A stretch of DNA of 33,611 nucleotides, from assembly GCA_015061545.1 (NCBI GenBank), contig SUWJ01000027.1, forward strand, positions 1 to 33,611, in the 5' to 3' direction. Both the position numbers and the translations under genes were made by a program. The notes below the pieces were generated by a model. That model searched no databases. It had not been told where the DNA came from and saw nothing but the letters and a program-made list of their open reading frames with translations. This DNA comes from Lentisphaerota bacterium (GTDB lineage Bacteria > Verrucomicrobiota > Lentisphaeria > Victivallales > Victivallaceae). Of this stretch, positions 1-6,851 are shown piece after piece (the first letter of the stretch is position 1; the number at the start of each line of letters is the position of its first letter).

Positions 1-551
1 GCGCCGAACCAGATGGAATCCCAGTCAGAGCCGCCGGCGCTGGTGTTGTTGGTGCAGGCAAAGTGGGCGGTATCGGAAGGATTCCTGACCGCAGTTTCGG
101 AAATACCCTTATCCAAACGGACCGAATTAGGATCATCGTCAGCGCGGTAGGTCTGGTTGATACCGTAGTTGATCTTGTATTCAGGGTGATCTTTATCGCC
201 CTGCGAATCCTCCGGGAAAACAGCATACTGCGGACTGGTGCAGGAGGGGCAGAGCCAAACCTTTTCTGCTTCCAGATAAGGACGCATCAGGATCGGATAG
301 TAGGTATTGACGCCATTGTAGGAGTAATAACCGCTTACCATACGCTGTTTGTTGTCGTCGCTGTACATACGCTGGGAAAGACCGATCTGCTTGAGATTGC
401 CCACGCAGTTGGAGGAGCGGGCGCGTTCGCGGGCGGCACTCAGTGCCGGCAGCAGCATAGCTGCCAGAATTGCAATGATAGCAATTACAACGAGGAGTTC
501 AATGAGGGTGAAGCAAGACTGCTTCACCCCGCCATGGCGGGAGTTTTTCAT
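1..551 (-). CDS. Type II secretion-type pseudopilin (prepilin N-terminal methylation domain), 3' end outside window
   Basis: The protein begins [13 protein letters not shown] and runs into [13 protein letters not shown], the class III signal and hydrophobic helix of type IV pilin/pseudopilin-like proteins, followed by [16 protein letters not shown] and a Cys-containing NLKQIGL segment (about residues 14-60). This layout is typical of the very large pseudopilin families of Lentisphaerota and Planctomycetota. The start at 551 has an AAGGA-type ribosome site about 8 nt upstream. The reading frame stays open for 183 codons to the window edge, so the C-terminal part is missing. The residue before the FTLIE phenylalanine is Cys rather than the usual Gly. 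The protein should sit in the inner membrane and be trimmed by a prepilin peptidase. Its exact role (secretion, surface protein or substrate binding) cannot be told. It has its own promoter just downstream of typA. Confidence 0.9.
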   Translation of the reverse strand, partial: MKNSRHGGVKQSCFTLIELLVVIAIIAILAAMLLPALSAARERARSSNCVGNLKQIGLSQRMYSDDNKQRMVSGYYSYNGVNTYYPILMRPYLEAEKVWLCPSCTSPQYAVFPEDSQGDKDHPEYKINYGINQTYRADDDPNSVRLDKGISETAVRNPSDTAHFACTNNTSAGGSDWDSIWFG

Positions 552-582
552 GAATTTTTTCCTTTTTTTGATTTTTATTATT

Positions 583-601
583 GTTATAGACCTTCTATAA
601 C
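583..601. promoter_or_regulatory. Perfect 8-bp inverted repeat in the pseudopilin 5' leader
   Basis: GTTATAGA and TCTATAAC are exact reverse complements with a 3-nt centre (CCT on the plus strand). The 19-bp element lies about 20 nt downstream of the pseudopilin -10 box and 32 nt upstream of its start codon. It could be a repressor site or an mRNA hairpin. The binding factor is unknown. Confidence 0.5.
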
Positions 602-620
602 TCTTTTATACACAAACACA

Positions 621-648
621 AATATACTGCAAAAATATTTTTTGTCAA
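621..648 (-). promoter_or_regulatory. sigma70-type promoter of the pseudopilin gene
   Basis: On the minus strand a perfect TTGACA (648-643) is followed by 16 nt and TATATT (626-621). Transcription would start near 614, giving a leader of about 60 nt. This is among the closest matches to consensus in the window and suggests strong expression. Confidence 0.7.
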
Positions 649-717
649 GGGAGAGTGCGACTTTTTTTATAAAAATCACTCCCTCTTCCCGTTTACAGCC
701 GCGTTCCGGCTCTGTCA

Positions 718-2508
718 TCAAAGCGGATTGCGCCGACGTTCCAGCTCGGTCAGATAGATCTTGCGCAAGCGGATATTCTGCGGAGTCACTTCCACAAGCT
801 CATCATCTTCGATATATTCCAGCGCCTGTTCCAGACTCATTTTTCTGGCGGGAGCAATCTTCAGATTCTTATCCGACCCCGAAGCCCGCAGGTTGGTAAG
901 CTGTTTGGCTTTCTGAATATTGACCACCAGATCGTTTTCTTTGCAATGTTCGCCCACGATCATACCTTCGTAGGTATCGACCCCGGGATCAATAAAGAAG
1001 AATCCCCGCAGCTGCAGCGCGTCGATCGCAAATGCCTGGGCTTTGCCTGTCCCCATACTGACCATAACCCCCAATGCCCGCCCCGGCAGTTCGCCTTTGA
1101 AAGGCACATATTTGAGGAAACGGCTTGCCACGATCGCTTCGCCGCCCGACTGGGTCATTGCCTTGCTGCGGAAGCCGATCAAGCCGCGGGTGGGAATTTC
1201 AAACTCCAGCTTCTGACGGTTGCCCCGGGCTTCCATATGGAAAAGTTCGCCGCGGCGCAAACCGGCAAGCTCAATGATCTTCCCGGCAGTTTCGGTAGGC
1301 ACATCCACGGTGAGTTCTTCCACCGGTTCGCACTCCACGCCGTCGATTTCGCGGATGATGACCCGCGGTTTACCCACAGCAAGTTCGTAGCCTTCCCGAC
1401 GCATGGTTTCGATCAGGATCGCCAGATGCAGCACCCCGCGGCCCGAAACGATAAAGCCGTCGCCGACTTCTTCCACCCGCAGCGCCACATCGCGCTCGCA
1501 CTCCCGGAAAAGTCTTTCCCGCAGATGGCGGCTGGAAACAAATTTGCCTTCCTTGCCGAAAAACGGCGAGTCATTGATCTTGAAAAGCATGGAAATCGTC
1601 GGTTCGTCGATGGCGATCGGCGGCATGGCTTCAGGAACTTCCACATCGCAAATAGTATCGGATATATCAATATCTTCGATCCCGACCACCGCGCAAAGAT
1701 CGCCGCAGGCAACTTCTTCGACCTCTTTTCTGCCGATACCGTCAAAAACCAGCAGCTGTTTGAGCTGAATATTTTTTACCGTACCGTCCCGCTTGATAAC
1801 GCACAGGGGTTCGTTGAGTTTGAGCGTGCCGCGATAGACGCGCCCGATACCGATACGCCCCACAAATTCGGAATAATCCAGCGTTGCCACCTGCAGCTGA
1901 GTTGCCCCTTCGCGTACCGGCGCCGGGGGGATACAATCAATGATCGCATCCATCAGCGGCAGAATACCCTCCTTGGGATCCTTCAGATTCTTGATCGCCC
2001 AGCCATCGCGCCCGCTGGCATAAAGCACGGGAAAATCCAGCTGTTCATCATCGGCACCCAATTCGCAGAACAGATCAAAAACCTCGCTGCACACCGCATC
2101 GGGTCTGGCATCGGGCTTGTCGATTTTATTGATGACCACTACCGGGCGCAGCTTAAGCTGCAGCGCTTTATCCAGCACAAAACGGGTTTGGGGCATGGGG
2201 CCTTCGGCAGCATCCACCAGCAGCAGCACGCCGTCGGCAAGTTTAAGCACGCGCTCCACCTGACCGCCGAAATCGCTGTGTCCGGGAGTGTCGATAATAT
2301 TCACCTTTACGCCCCGATATTGAACCGAGATGTTTTTGGAAAGAATGGTAATGCCGCGTTCGCGCTCGATATCGTTGTTGTCCAGAAAGCAATTATCGAC
2401 TTCCTGATTTGCGCGGAACACCTTTGACTGTTTCATGATCTGGTCGACCAGCGTGGTTTTGCCGTGGTCAACGTGGGCAATGATTGCTACGTTACGGATA
2501 GACTGCAT
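718..2508 (-). CDS. typA: Ribosome-associated translational GTPase TypA/BipA
   Basis: TypA/BipA is an EF-G-like GTPase that binds the 70S ribosome and helps late 50S assembly and growth under stress. The 596 residues fit the family (about 600-615). Visible motifs are G1 AHVDHGKTT (11-19), the switch I region ending ERGITI, G3 DTPGH and G4 NKID, then EF-G-like domains and the TypA-specific C-terminal part with SMGTGKAQAFAIDALQLRG and HCKENDLVVNI. The start MQSIRNVAIIAH is canonical, with AGGAA a few bases upstream. It is a single gene, divergent from folE. The antisense strand carries a long open frame over most of the gene, which I regard as a codon-bias shadow. Confidence 0.97.
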   Translation of the reverse strand: MQSIRNVAIIAHVDHGKTTLVDQIMKQSKVFRANQEVDNCFLDNNDIERERGITILSKNISVQYRGVKVNIIDTPGHSDFGGQVERVLKLADGVLLLVDAAEGPMPQTRFVLDKALQLKLRPVVVINKIDKPDARPDAVCSEVFDLFCELGADDEQLDFPVLYASGRDGWAIKNLKDPKEGILPLMDAIIDCIPPAPVREGATQLQVATLDYSEFVGRIGIGRVYRGTLKLNEPLCVIKRDGTVKNIQLKQLLVFDGIGRKEVEEVACGDLCAVVGIEDIDISDTICDVEVPEAMPPIAIDEPTISMLFKINDSPFFGKEGKFVSSRHLRERLFRECERDVALRVEEVGDGFIVSGRGVLHLAILIETMRREGYELAVGKPRVIIREIDGVECEPVEELTVDVPTETAGKIIELAGLRRGELFHMEARGNRQKLEFEIPTRGLIGFRSKAMTQSGGEAIVASRFLKYVPFKGELPGRALGVMVSMGTGKAQAFAIDALQLRGFFFIDPGVDTYEGMIVGEHCKENDLVVNIQKAKQLTNLRASGSDKNLKIAPARKMSLEQALEYIEDDELVEVTPQNIRLRKIYLTELERRRNPL

Positions 2509-2705
2509 GATAATTCCTGATTTTATGAGGACTTAATTTTGCCTCTTACACAAAAAAATACTGTTATAACCTATTAATTTACTCCATAAACGCTAAATTT
2601 TCAAATAAGAGTTTGAATAAATCGCAAAATGAGTTATGTTATGCAGGAGGGCAACAGGGAAGACGGGCGGGAGCCGGGCCGGAAAAAAACAGAGGAATAA
2701 AAAAT

Positions 2706-3269
2706 ATGAACCGTTATGATCAATTCAAACAGGCAGCAACCATGCTCCTGAACGCGTCGGGCGACGATCCTGCCCGCGAAGGATTGCTTGCCACGCCGGA
2801 TCGGGTGGCGCGCAGTTACGAATATCTGCTGCGGGGGTACGACCAGAACCTTGAAGATGTGGTTCACGGCGCTATTTTTCAAGCGGAATCCGATGATATG
2901 GTAATTGTACGCGACATTGAGTTTTACAGTTTGTGCGAACACCATATGCTGCCGTTCTTCGGGGTCTGCCATGTGGGTTATATACCTACTGACCGCATTC
3001 TGGGGGTCAGCAAAGTAGCGCGGATCGTGGATATGTTTGCGCGGCGTTTGCAGATCCAGGAACGGCTGGTCAAAGAGATTTCGCACGCGATCATGGATAC
3101 CATCGGCGCGGAAGGTGTCGGCGTAGTTATGGAAGCCCAGCACCTCTGTATGCGGATGCGGGGAGTGGAAAAACAAAATTCCATAATGACCTCCAGCTCC
3201 ATGCTGGGCAGTTTCCGCAGCAATTCCGACTCCAGAGCCGAGTTTTTAAAGCTGATCAAATCTTCCTGA
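2706..3269 (+). CDS. folE: GTP cyclohydrolase I
   Basis: FolE converts GTP to 7,8-dihydroneopterin triphosphate, the first step of tetrahydrofolate (and often queuosine) synthesis. The zinc ligands are visible as Cys77 and His80 in [10 protein letters not shown] and Cys148 in [37 protein letters not shown] is the usual core. At 187 residues it matches the shorter, Bacillus-like enzymes. The frame is open from 2613, but I place the start at ATG 2706 (MNRYDQ) because AGAGGA lies 9 nt upstream and the added N-terminus would be unlike the family. The 197-nt gap to typA is a divergent upstream region in which I saw no convincing promoter boxes. The gene is followed by 194 nt before gcvH. Confidence 0.96.
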   Translation: MNRYDQFKQAATMLLNASGDDPAREGLLATPDRVARSYEYLLRGYDQNLEDVVHGAIFQAESDDMVIVRDIEFYSLCEHHMLPFFGVCHVGYIPTDRILGVSKVARIVDMFARRLQIQERLVKEISHAIMDTIGAEGVGVVMEAQHLCMRMRGVEKQNSIMTSSSMLGSFRSNSDSRAEFLKLIKSS

Positions 3270-3360
3270 AAAAACGTATTCAGACCGTGAAAAGCATCTT
3301 TGGGGCGTGATTAAACGCCATTACAGCTGAAAAATAGAGATTTTTTGCAAAAAAAAACGT

Positions 3361-3396
3361 TTGAAGACTTGCATTTTTCGATCTATACAGTAAAAT
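3361..3396 (+). promoter_or_regulatory. Putative promoter of the gcvH cassette
   Basis: TTGAAG (3361-3366), 17 nt, then TATACA (3384-3389). An overlapping choice is TTGCAT (3369-3374), 16 nt, TAAAAT (3391-3396). Either puts the start about 65-75 nt before gcvH. The leader also holds a weak hairpin, GGCTG (3429-3433) pairing with CAGCC (3444-3448), directly ahead of the AAAGGGAGA ribosome site. Confidence 0.55.
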
Positions 3397-3463
3397 CATT
3401 ATTGCAACATAGATCATTTGAAGATTCAGGCTGTATGTTAAAGCAGCCAAAGGGAGATTTTTT

Positions 3464-3850
3464 ATGAAGTACTATACTGAAGATCACGTCTGGGTTGAAA
3501 TCCGCGGCGATGAAGCCACCATCGGCATATCGCAGTACGCTGTTGATGAACTGGGCGACATCGAGTATATAGAATTGCCGCTGGAAGATGAAGATATTAT
3601 CGTAGGCGATGATATCGGTCTTCTGGAATCCAACAAAGATTCCATCAGTATTTACGCGCCGCTGTCGGGCACTATTACTGCGGTCAACGAAGAACTGGAA
3701 AGTGAACCCACTCTCATCAGCGATGCTCCCGAAGAAAAAGGCTGGATCTGCAAGATCAGCAATATCGACGACTCCGAGCTGGATGATATGATGAACGAAA
3801 CTTCTTACAAAAAGTTTCTGCGCACGCTTAACAAAAAAGCCAAACGCTGA
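3464..3850 (+). CDS. gcvH: Lipoyl-carrier protein, glycine cleavage H (GcvH) family
   Basis: At 128 residues this has the GcvH fold pattern: YYTEDHVWVE at the start, GISQYAVDELGDI, then the lipoylation hairpin LLESNKDSISIYAPLSG, with Lys58 as the expected lipoyl-lysine, and EPTLISDAPEEKGWICKI. The usual motif is ESVK(A/S); here it is ESNKD, so the residue before the Lys is Asn and an acidic residue follows. No gcvT, gcvP, lplA or lipA is visible nearby. The ribosome site AAAGGGAGA is strong. The next gene starts 7 nt after the stop, so this is the first gene of a four-gene unit. It may serve a distant glycine cleavage complex, or be a GcvH-like carrier with another job. Family is sure; role is not. 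Confidence 0.88.
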   Translation: MKYYTEDHVWVEIRGDEATIGISQYAVDELGDIEYIELPLEDEDIIVGDDIGLLESNKDSISIYAPLSGTITAVNEELESEPTLISDAPEEKGWICKISNIDDSELDDMMNETSYKKFLRTLNKKAKR

Positions 3851-3857
3851 GGATATA

Positions 3858-4367
3858 ATGGATTTTTACGAAGTGCTGAAAAAACGGCGCAGTTTCCGCG
3901 GGTTTGATCCCGATAAAGCAATCAGCAAAGATTCTTTGCAGCGGATCATGCAAGCGGTGCAATGTGCGCCTTCGGCGTGCAACCGGCAGCCGTGGCGCTT
4001 TGAAATCGTTTTCAATTCCAAGTTGCGCAGCAGGATCGGCGCGTGTTACCCCAAACCGTGGCTGCTGGAAGCGCCTGCCATTGTAGTGGCAATGGCGGAT
4101 TACTCCAGCTGCTGGAACCGTTTGGAAGGAACTCCGGCTGCGGAAATAGATCTGGGGATCGCCATGGAACACTTAGTGCTGGCGGCAGCAGCGGAAAACC
4201 TCGGTACTTGCTGGATATGTGCGTTTGAAAAAGCCAAGATGAATCAGGTCATGCAAGTGCAAGCGCCGTGGAGCGTGGAAGCTATCACCCCGCTGGGTTA
4301 TGCCAATCAGCCGCCGCGGGAGCTGCAATATAAAGCGTTGGATGCTATTTTCAAGGTGACAGAATGA
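3858..4367 (+). CDS. Nitroreductase-family flavoprotein
   Basis: A 169-residue member of the FMN-dependent nitroreductase family, at the short end of the usual range. The N-terminal RRSFRGFDP and SACNRQPWRFEIV give the phosphate- and FMN-binding segments, and AAAENLGTCWICAF (about 110-125) is the typical later FMN loop. Such enzymes reduce nitro compounds, quinones or other electron acceptors with NAD(P)H; the physiological substrate is unknown. It starts 7 nt after gcvH and overlaps the next gene by 4 nt (ATGA), so the three are very likely translated together. It has three Cys residues besides those near the FMN loop. A metal site cannot be claimed. Confidence 0.88.
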   Translation: MDFYEVLKKRRSFRGFDPDKAISKDSLQRIMQAVQCAPSACNRQPWRFEIVFNSKLRSRIGACYPKPWLLEAPAIVVAMADYSSCWNRLEGTPAAEIDLGIAMEHLVLAAAAENLGTCWICAFEKAKMNQVMQVQAPWSVEAITPLGYANQPPRELQYKALDAIFKVTE

Positions 4368-5437
4368 AACTCGAAGCCTTTGGTCCTGCATGGAAATTCT
4401 TCATCCCCGACGACCATTCCTGCGCCTGGACTTTGCTGGATACCCGTCAGGGCGAAGAACTGGTCAATATTGTCTGGGGCAAACTCAACAATATCAGCGA
4501 AAAAGATGCGCTGAACGAAAAATGCCGCTTCCACAGCAAACTGGATAACCGTGAAGTACAAATAGAAAGCGCCAACGTCTACCCATTCGGCGGCGAATCG
4601 CTGCTTGAACGCAATCTCAAACTGCGCGATAAATTGCTGGAAGTATGCGTGGATGTCAAGCCGGGCCGGGGCGAAACAGTGCGCAGTTTTGAACTGGAAG
4701 ATTTGATAATTCCCGGTGAATTTTCTAAAATTGAAATCATTCGCAACCTGCCCGAAGCAGGTCAGAATTGGCAGTTGGAACCGCTGACGGCAACGGAGGA
4801 TATTCTCTACAGCGCTCCGCAGCCGTGGGTGGCAATAGTGCTGACCAAAGTCAACGGTACGATATTGGAAATCGGCATCGGCGGTGATTACTGGCGTATG
4901 CAAGGCTGCGGCGACACCCTCTGGCAGATAATCCGCAGTCAGGATGCAGTAGTGTTAAAGAGCCGCCCCGTAGCTTTGTCGGCAGAAGAAACCGTGGAAA
5001 GACGTCCGTGGCGCTTCAGCTACTATATTGCCTGGGGCAGAAACAGTTCCACCAGGTTGATGACGGAAAAAAATGATATTACCATTACTCCCGAAGTGGG
5101 GAAAGATTTGGAGTGCAGCTGTTTCCGTGCGCCTTCAGTACGGAGGACGCTGCGCAAATTTATCCGTCGGGAGCAGGAATCAAGCGGCAATCTGCATTTG
5201 ATTCTGCCCGATGTTACTGCGTGTCAGGATGCAGCGCATCTGGAGCGACCGGGTAAAAAATCGCTTGCCCATTGGGATCTGGAAGAACTTTTTGCACTCT
5301 ACAGTTGGGGCAACCGCCAGCTGGGGGGCGAACGCTTGCTGAATATTGAACTGCCGGAGGACTCGATTTTCCGCAAACTACCCAGCGGCAAATATTTAAG
5401 CTCTATTCCGGGCGACTGTTCCATACGGGAAATATAA
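4364..5437 (+). CDS. Unrecognised 357-residue cytoplasmic protein in the gcvH cassette
   Basis: I do not recognise this family. The protein has no signal peptide and no membrane helix. It is rich in Trp and charged residues, and the middle contains GTILEIGIGGDYWRMQGCG and a WRFSYYIAWG segment, suggesting a beta-rich fold. A basic patch, RRTLRKFIRRE, lies near residue 265, and the C-terminal part includes HWDLEELFALYSWGNRQLGGERLL. The start overlaps the nitroreductase stop by 4 nt, and the next gene begins 2 nt after its stop (TTG) or 14 nt (ATG). The tight linkage to a DUF815-like ATPase suggests that the two work together. Codon use looks like the neighbours, with no sign of decay. Confidence 0.8.
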   Translation: MKLEAFGPAWKFFIPDDHSCAWTLLDTRQGEELVNIVWGKLNNISEKDALNEKCRFHSKLDNREVQIESANVYPFGGESLLERNLKLRDKLLEVCVDVKPGRGETVRSFELEDLIIPGEFSKIEIIRNLPEAGQNWQLEPLTATEDILYSAPQPWVAIVLTKVNGTILEIGIGGDYWRMQGCGDTLWQIIRSQDAVVLKSRPVALSAEETVERRPWRFSYYIAWGRNSSTRLMTEKNDITITPEVGKDLECSCFRAPSVRRTLRKFIRREQESSGNLHLILPDVTACQDAAHLERPGKKSLAHWDLEELFALYSWGNRQLGGERLLNIELPEDSIFRKLPSGKYLSSIPGDCSIREI

Positions 5438-5439
5438 AA

Positions 5440-6783
5440 TTGGCGGGAAATATGGCAAATTGCAGCAACAAACTTCTGATCGAGGCAGCGCAGAGTCTGC
5501 GCATCCTTTTCGGCAACGGCGGTGCTGCGTCATCAATTGATATCTGGGCGAGTTCCGTCGAGCCGCAGCTGTTGAGGGCATTAAGCGAAGCCTTTGCCTC
5601 CGCAGGTCAATCAGATATGGAGTTCAAAACAGCCGAAGTATTGAATTTTCTGCTGAGCCTTACTCCACAGCGCGGAATATTGGAAGTGCTGGAAGACGGC
5701 TTCTTTGAAATGCTGCTTACCCGCCGGCTGGATATTGCTGATTATCTGAAAAAAAATTCACCTGCCTTCAGTCAGATTGAGTTTTTCCGCAATAACTTTC
5801 TATCTGTGGAAAAAGGCATCGGCATCCTGCGTGAACTGCCCGACAGCCAATATCTCAACCCCGCAGTACGGGGCTGTCTGGCGGGGCAGAGCGTGCTGAA
5901 CGGTCCAGCAGAAAAGATTGTGGAAATTGCGTTGATGCGCGACCCGTTTTCCCGCTGCCGGACCTTCCGTTATTTGAATGGGATCTTCAAGCCCTGCCCG
6001 ATCAAAGAATATCCTGTAAATAAATTTTACGGTTTTCATGGGGTGCGGAGCCGCTTTCAGGAACATTTAAGTGATTTTGCCTCCGGCAGGGGCAATGTAC
6101 CGCTGCTGATTTCCAGTCTACCCGGGTTGGGAAAGACCCAATTCAGTATCAACTACACCCTTGCAGAACAGAATTTGACGCTGATTTTTGCCGAGCCTGA
6201 AACGCTGGAACAGGATCTGGATAAGCTGATCGCAGCGCTGGCGTTGCGTAAACGGCGTAAATTTGTAGTGTTTTTTGATGATATTGAACCCGAGCGGATC
6301 AACTGGTACAGCTTCAGAACCAATGTGGGCGGCAGCGCGCTGCTGCCGGGAAATATCACCTTTATTCTTGCCAGCAATTACACCTTCCCCATCAACATTC
6401 TTTCCCGGGGAAGAGAGATCACTTTCCCCGTATTTGACGAAGTGCGCTGTCTGGAAATGGTGGAAGATTTTCTGGCTGATTTCGGCATGAAAAACGCCAA
6501 TGAAAATCTGGCGTCGGTGATCGGTGCGGGGTATATCGAAGATTTCGGGCAGAAAAAATTTACGGAACTAAGCCCCCGTACCCTGATCCGCTATCTGGAA
6601 AAATTCCGCAACGATGCTGCTTTGCGGCGCAAAATGATGGAGCAATCCAAACAGGAAATGATCATCCGCCCGGATTCGCAGCTGTTTTACGAATTCAACA
6701 TCAAACTGCTGCGCCAGCTTTACGGCGAAAGTTTTATTGACGAAATGCGCGAAGAACAACTCCGCAGCATCGGCAAAGCATGA
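5440..6783 (+). CDS. P-loop ATPase resembling DUF815 (AAA+-like)
   Basis: Residues 1-190 form an alpha-helical N-terminal region of unknown kind. From about 195 the protein resembles DUF815 ATPases: GFHGVRSRFQEHLSDFASG before the P-loop, Walker A SLPGLGKT (226-233, with Ser in the first Gly position), Walker B FVVFFDD (275-281), then NITFILASNY as a sensor-1-like strand, and a lid with YLEKFRND. The family's function is not well defined. I keep the TTG start at 5440 because GGGA lies 9 nt upstream. ATG 5452 is an alternative, but its GGCGGGA is only 3 nt away. It is the last gene of the cassette and ends convergently against the Bat genes, with a stem-loop between. DUF815 is a recognition by pattern only. 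Confidence 0.75.
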   Translation: MAGNMANCSNKLLIEAAQSLRILFGNGGAASSIDIWASSVEPQLLRALSEAFASAGQSDMEFKTAEVLNFLLSLTPQRGILEVLEDGFFEMLLTRRLDIADYLKKNSPAFSQIEFFRNNFLSVEKGIGILRELPDSQYLNPAVRGCLAGQSVLNGPAEKIVEIALMRDPFSRCRTFRYLNGIFKPCPIKEYPVNKFYGFHGVRSRFQEHLSDFASGRGNVPLLISSLPGLGKTQFSINYTLAEQNLTLIFAEPETLEQDLDKLIAALALRKRRKFVVFFDDIEPERINWYSFRTNVGGSALLPGNITFILASNYTFPINILSRGREITFPVFDEVRCLEMVEDFLADFGMKNANENLASVIGAGYIEDFGQKKFTELSPRTLIRYLEKFRNDAALRRKMMEQSKQEMIIRPDSQLFYEFNIKLLRQLYGESFIDEMREEQLRSIGKA

Positions 6784-6812
6784 TCCGCAGAGTCGGCGGC
6801 TGAAACTGCGGA
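6784..6812. terminator. Stem-loop between convergent genes
   Basis: TCCGCAG (6784-6790) pairs exactly with CTGCGGA (6806-6812) around a 15-nt loop, directly after the ATPase stop and 40 nt after the Bat gene stop read from the other side. There is no T-run on either side, so it may end transcription weakly or only protect 3' ends. Confidence 0.4.
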
Positions 6813-6851
6813 GCGCATTCCATACACCCGATGCAGAGCTGCCAAGACTTA

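Noticed and set aside
63..899. 278-codon plus-strand frame at the left edge
   Set aside because: It crosses the pseudopilin, its promoter and the end of typA on the opposite strand; no ribosome site or family features.
946..2427. 493-codon open frame antisense to typA
   Set aside because: It mirrors typA codon bias; the translation has no family pattern and no ribosome site, while typA is certain.
2613..2705. N-terminal extension of folE
   Set aside because: ATG 2706 has a good ribosome site and gives the normal FolE length; the extension has no family character.
3429..3448. Riboswitch (for example glycine type) ahead of gcvH
   Set aside because: Only one 5-bp stem with a 10-nt loop is visible; none of the conserved glycine riboswitch parts could be found in the 60-75 nt leader.
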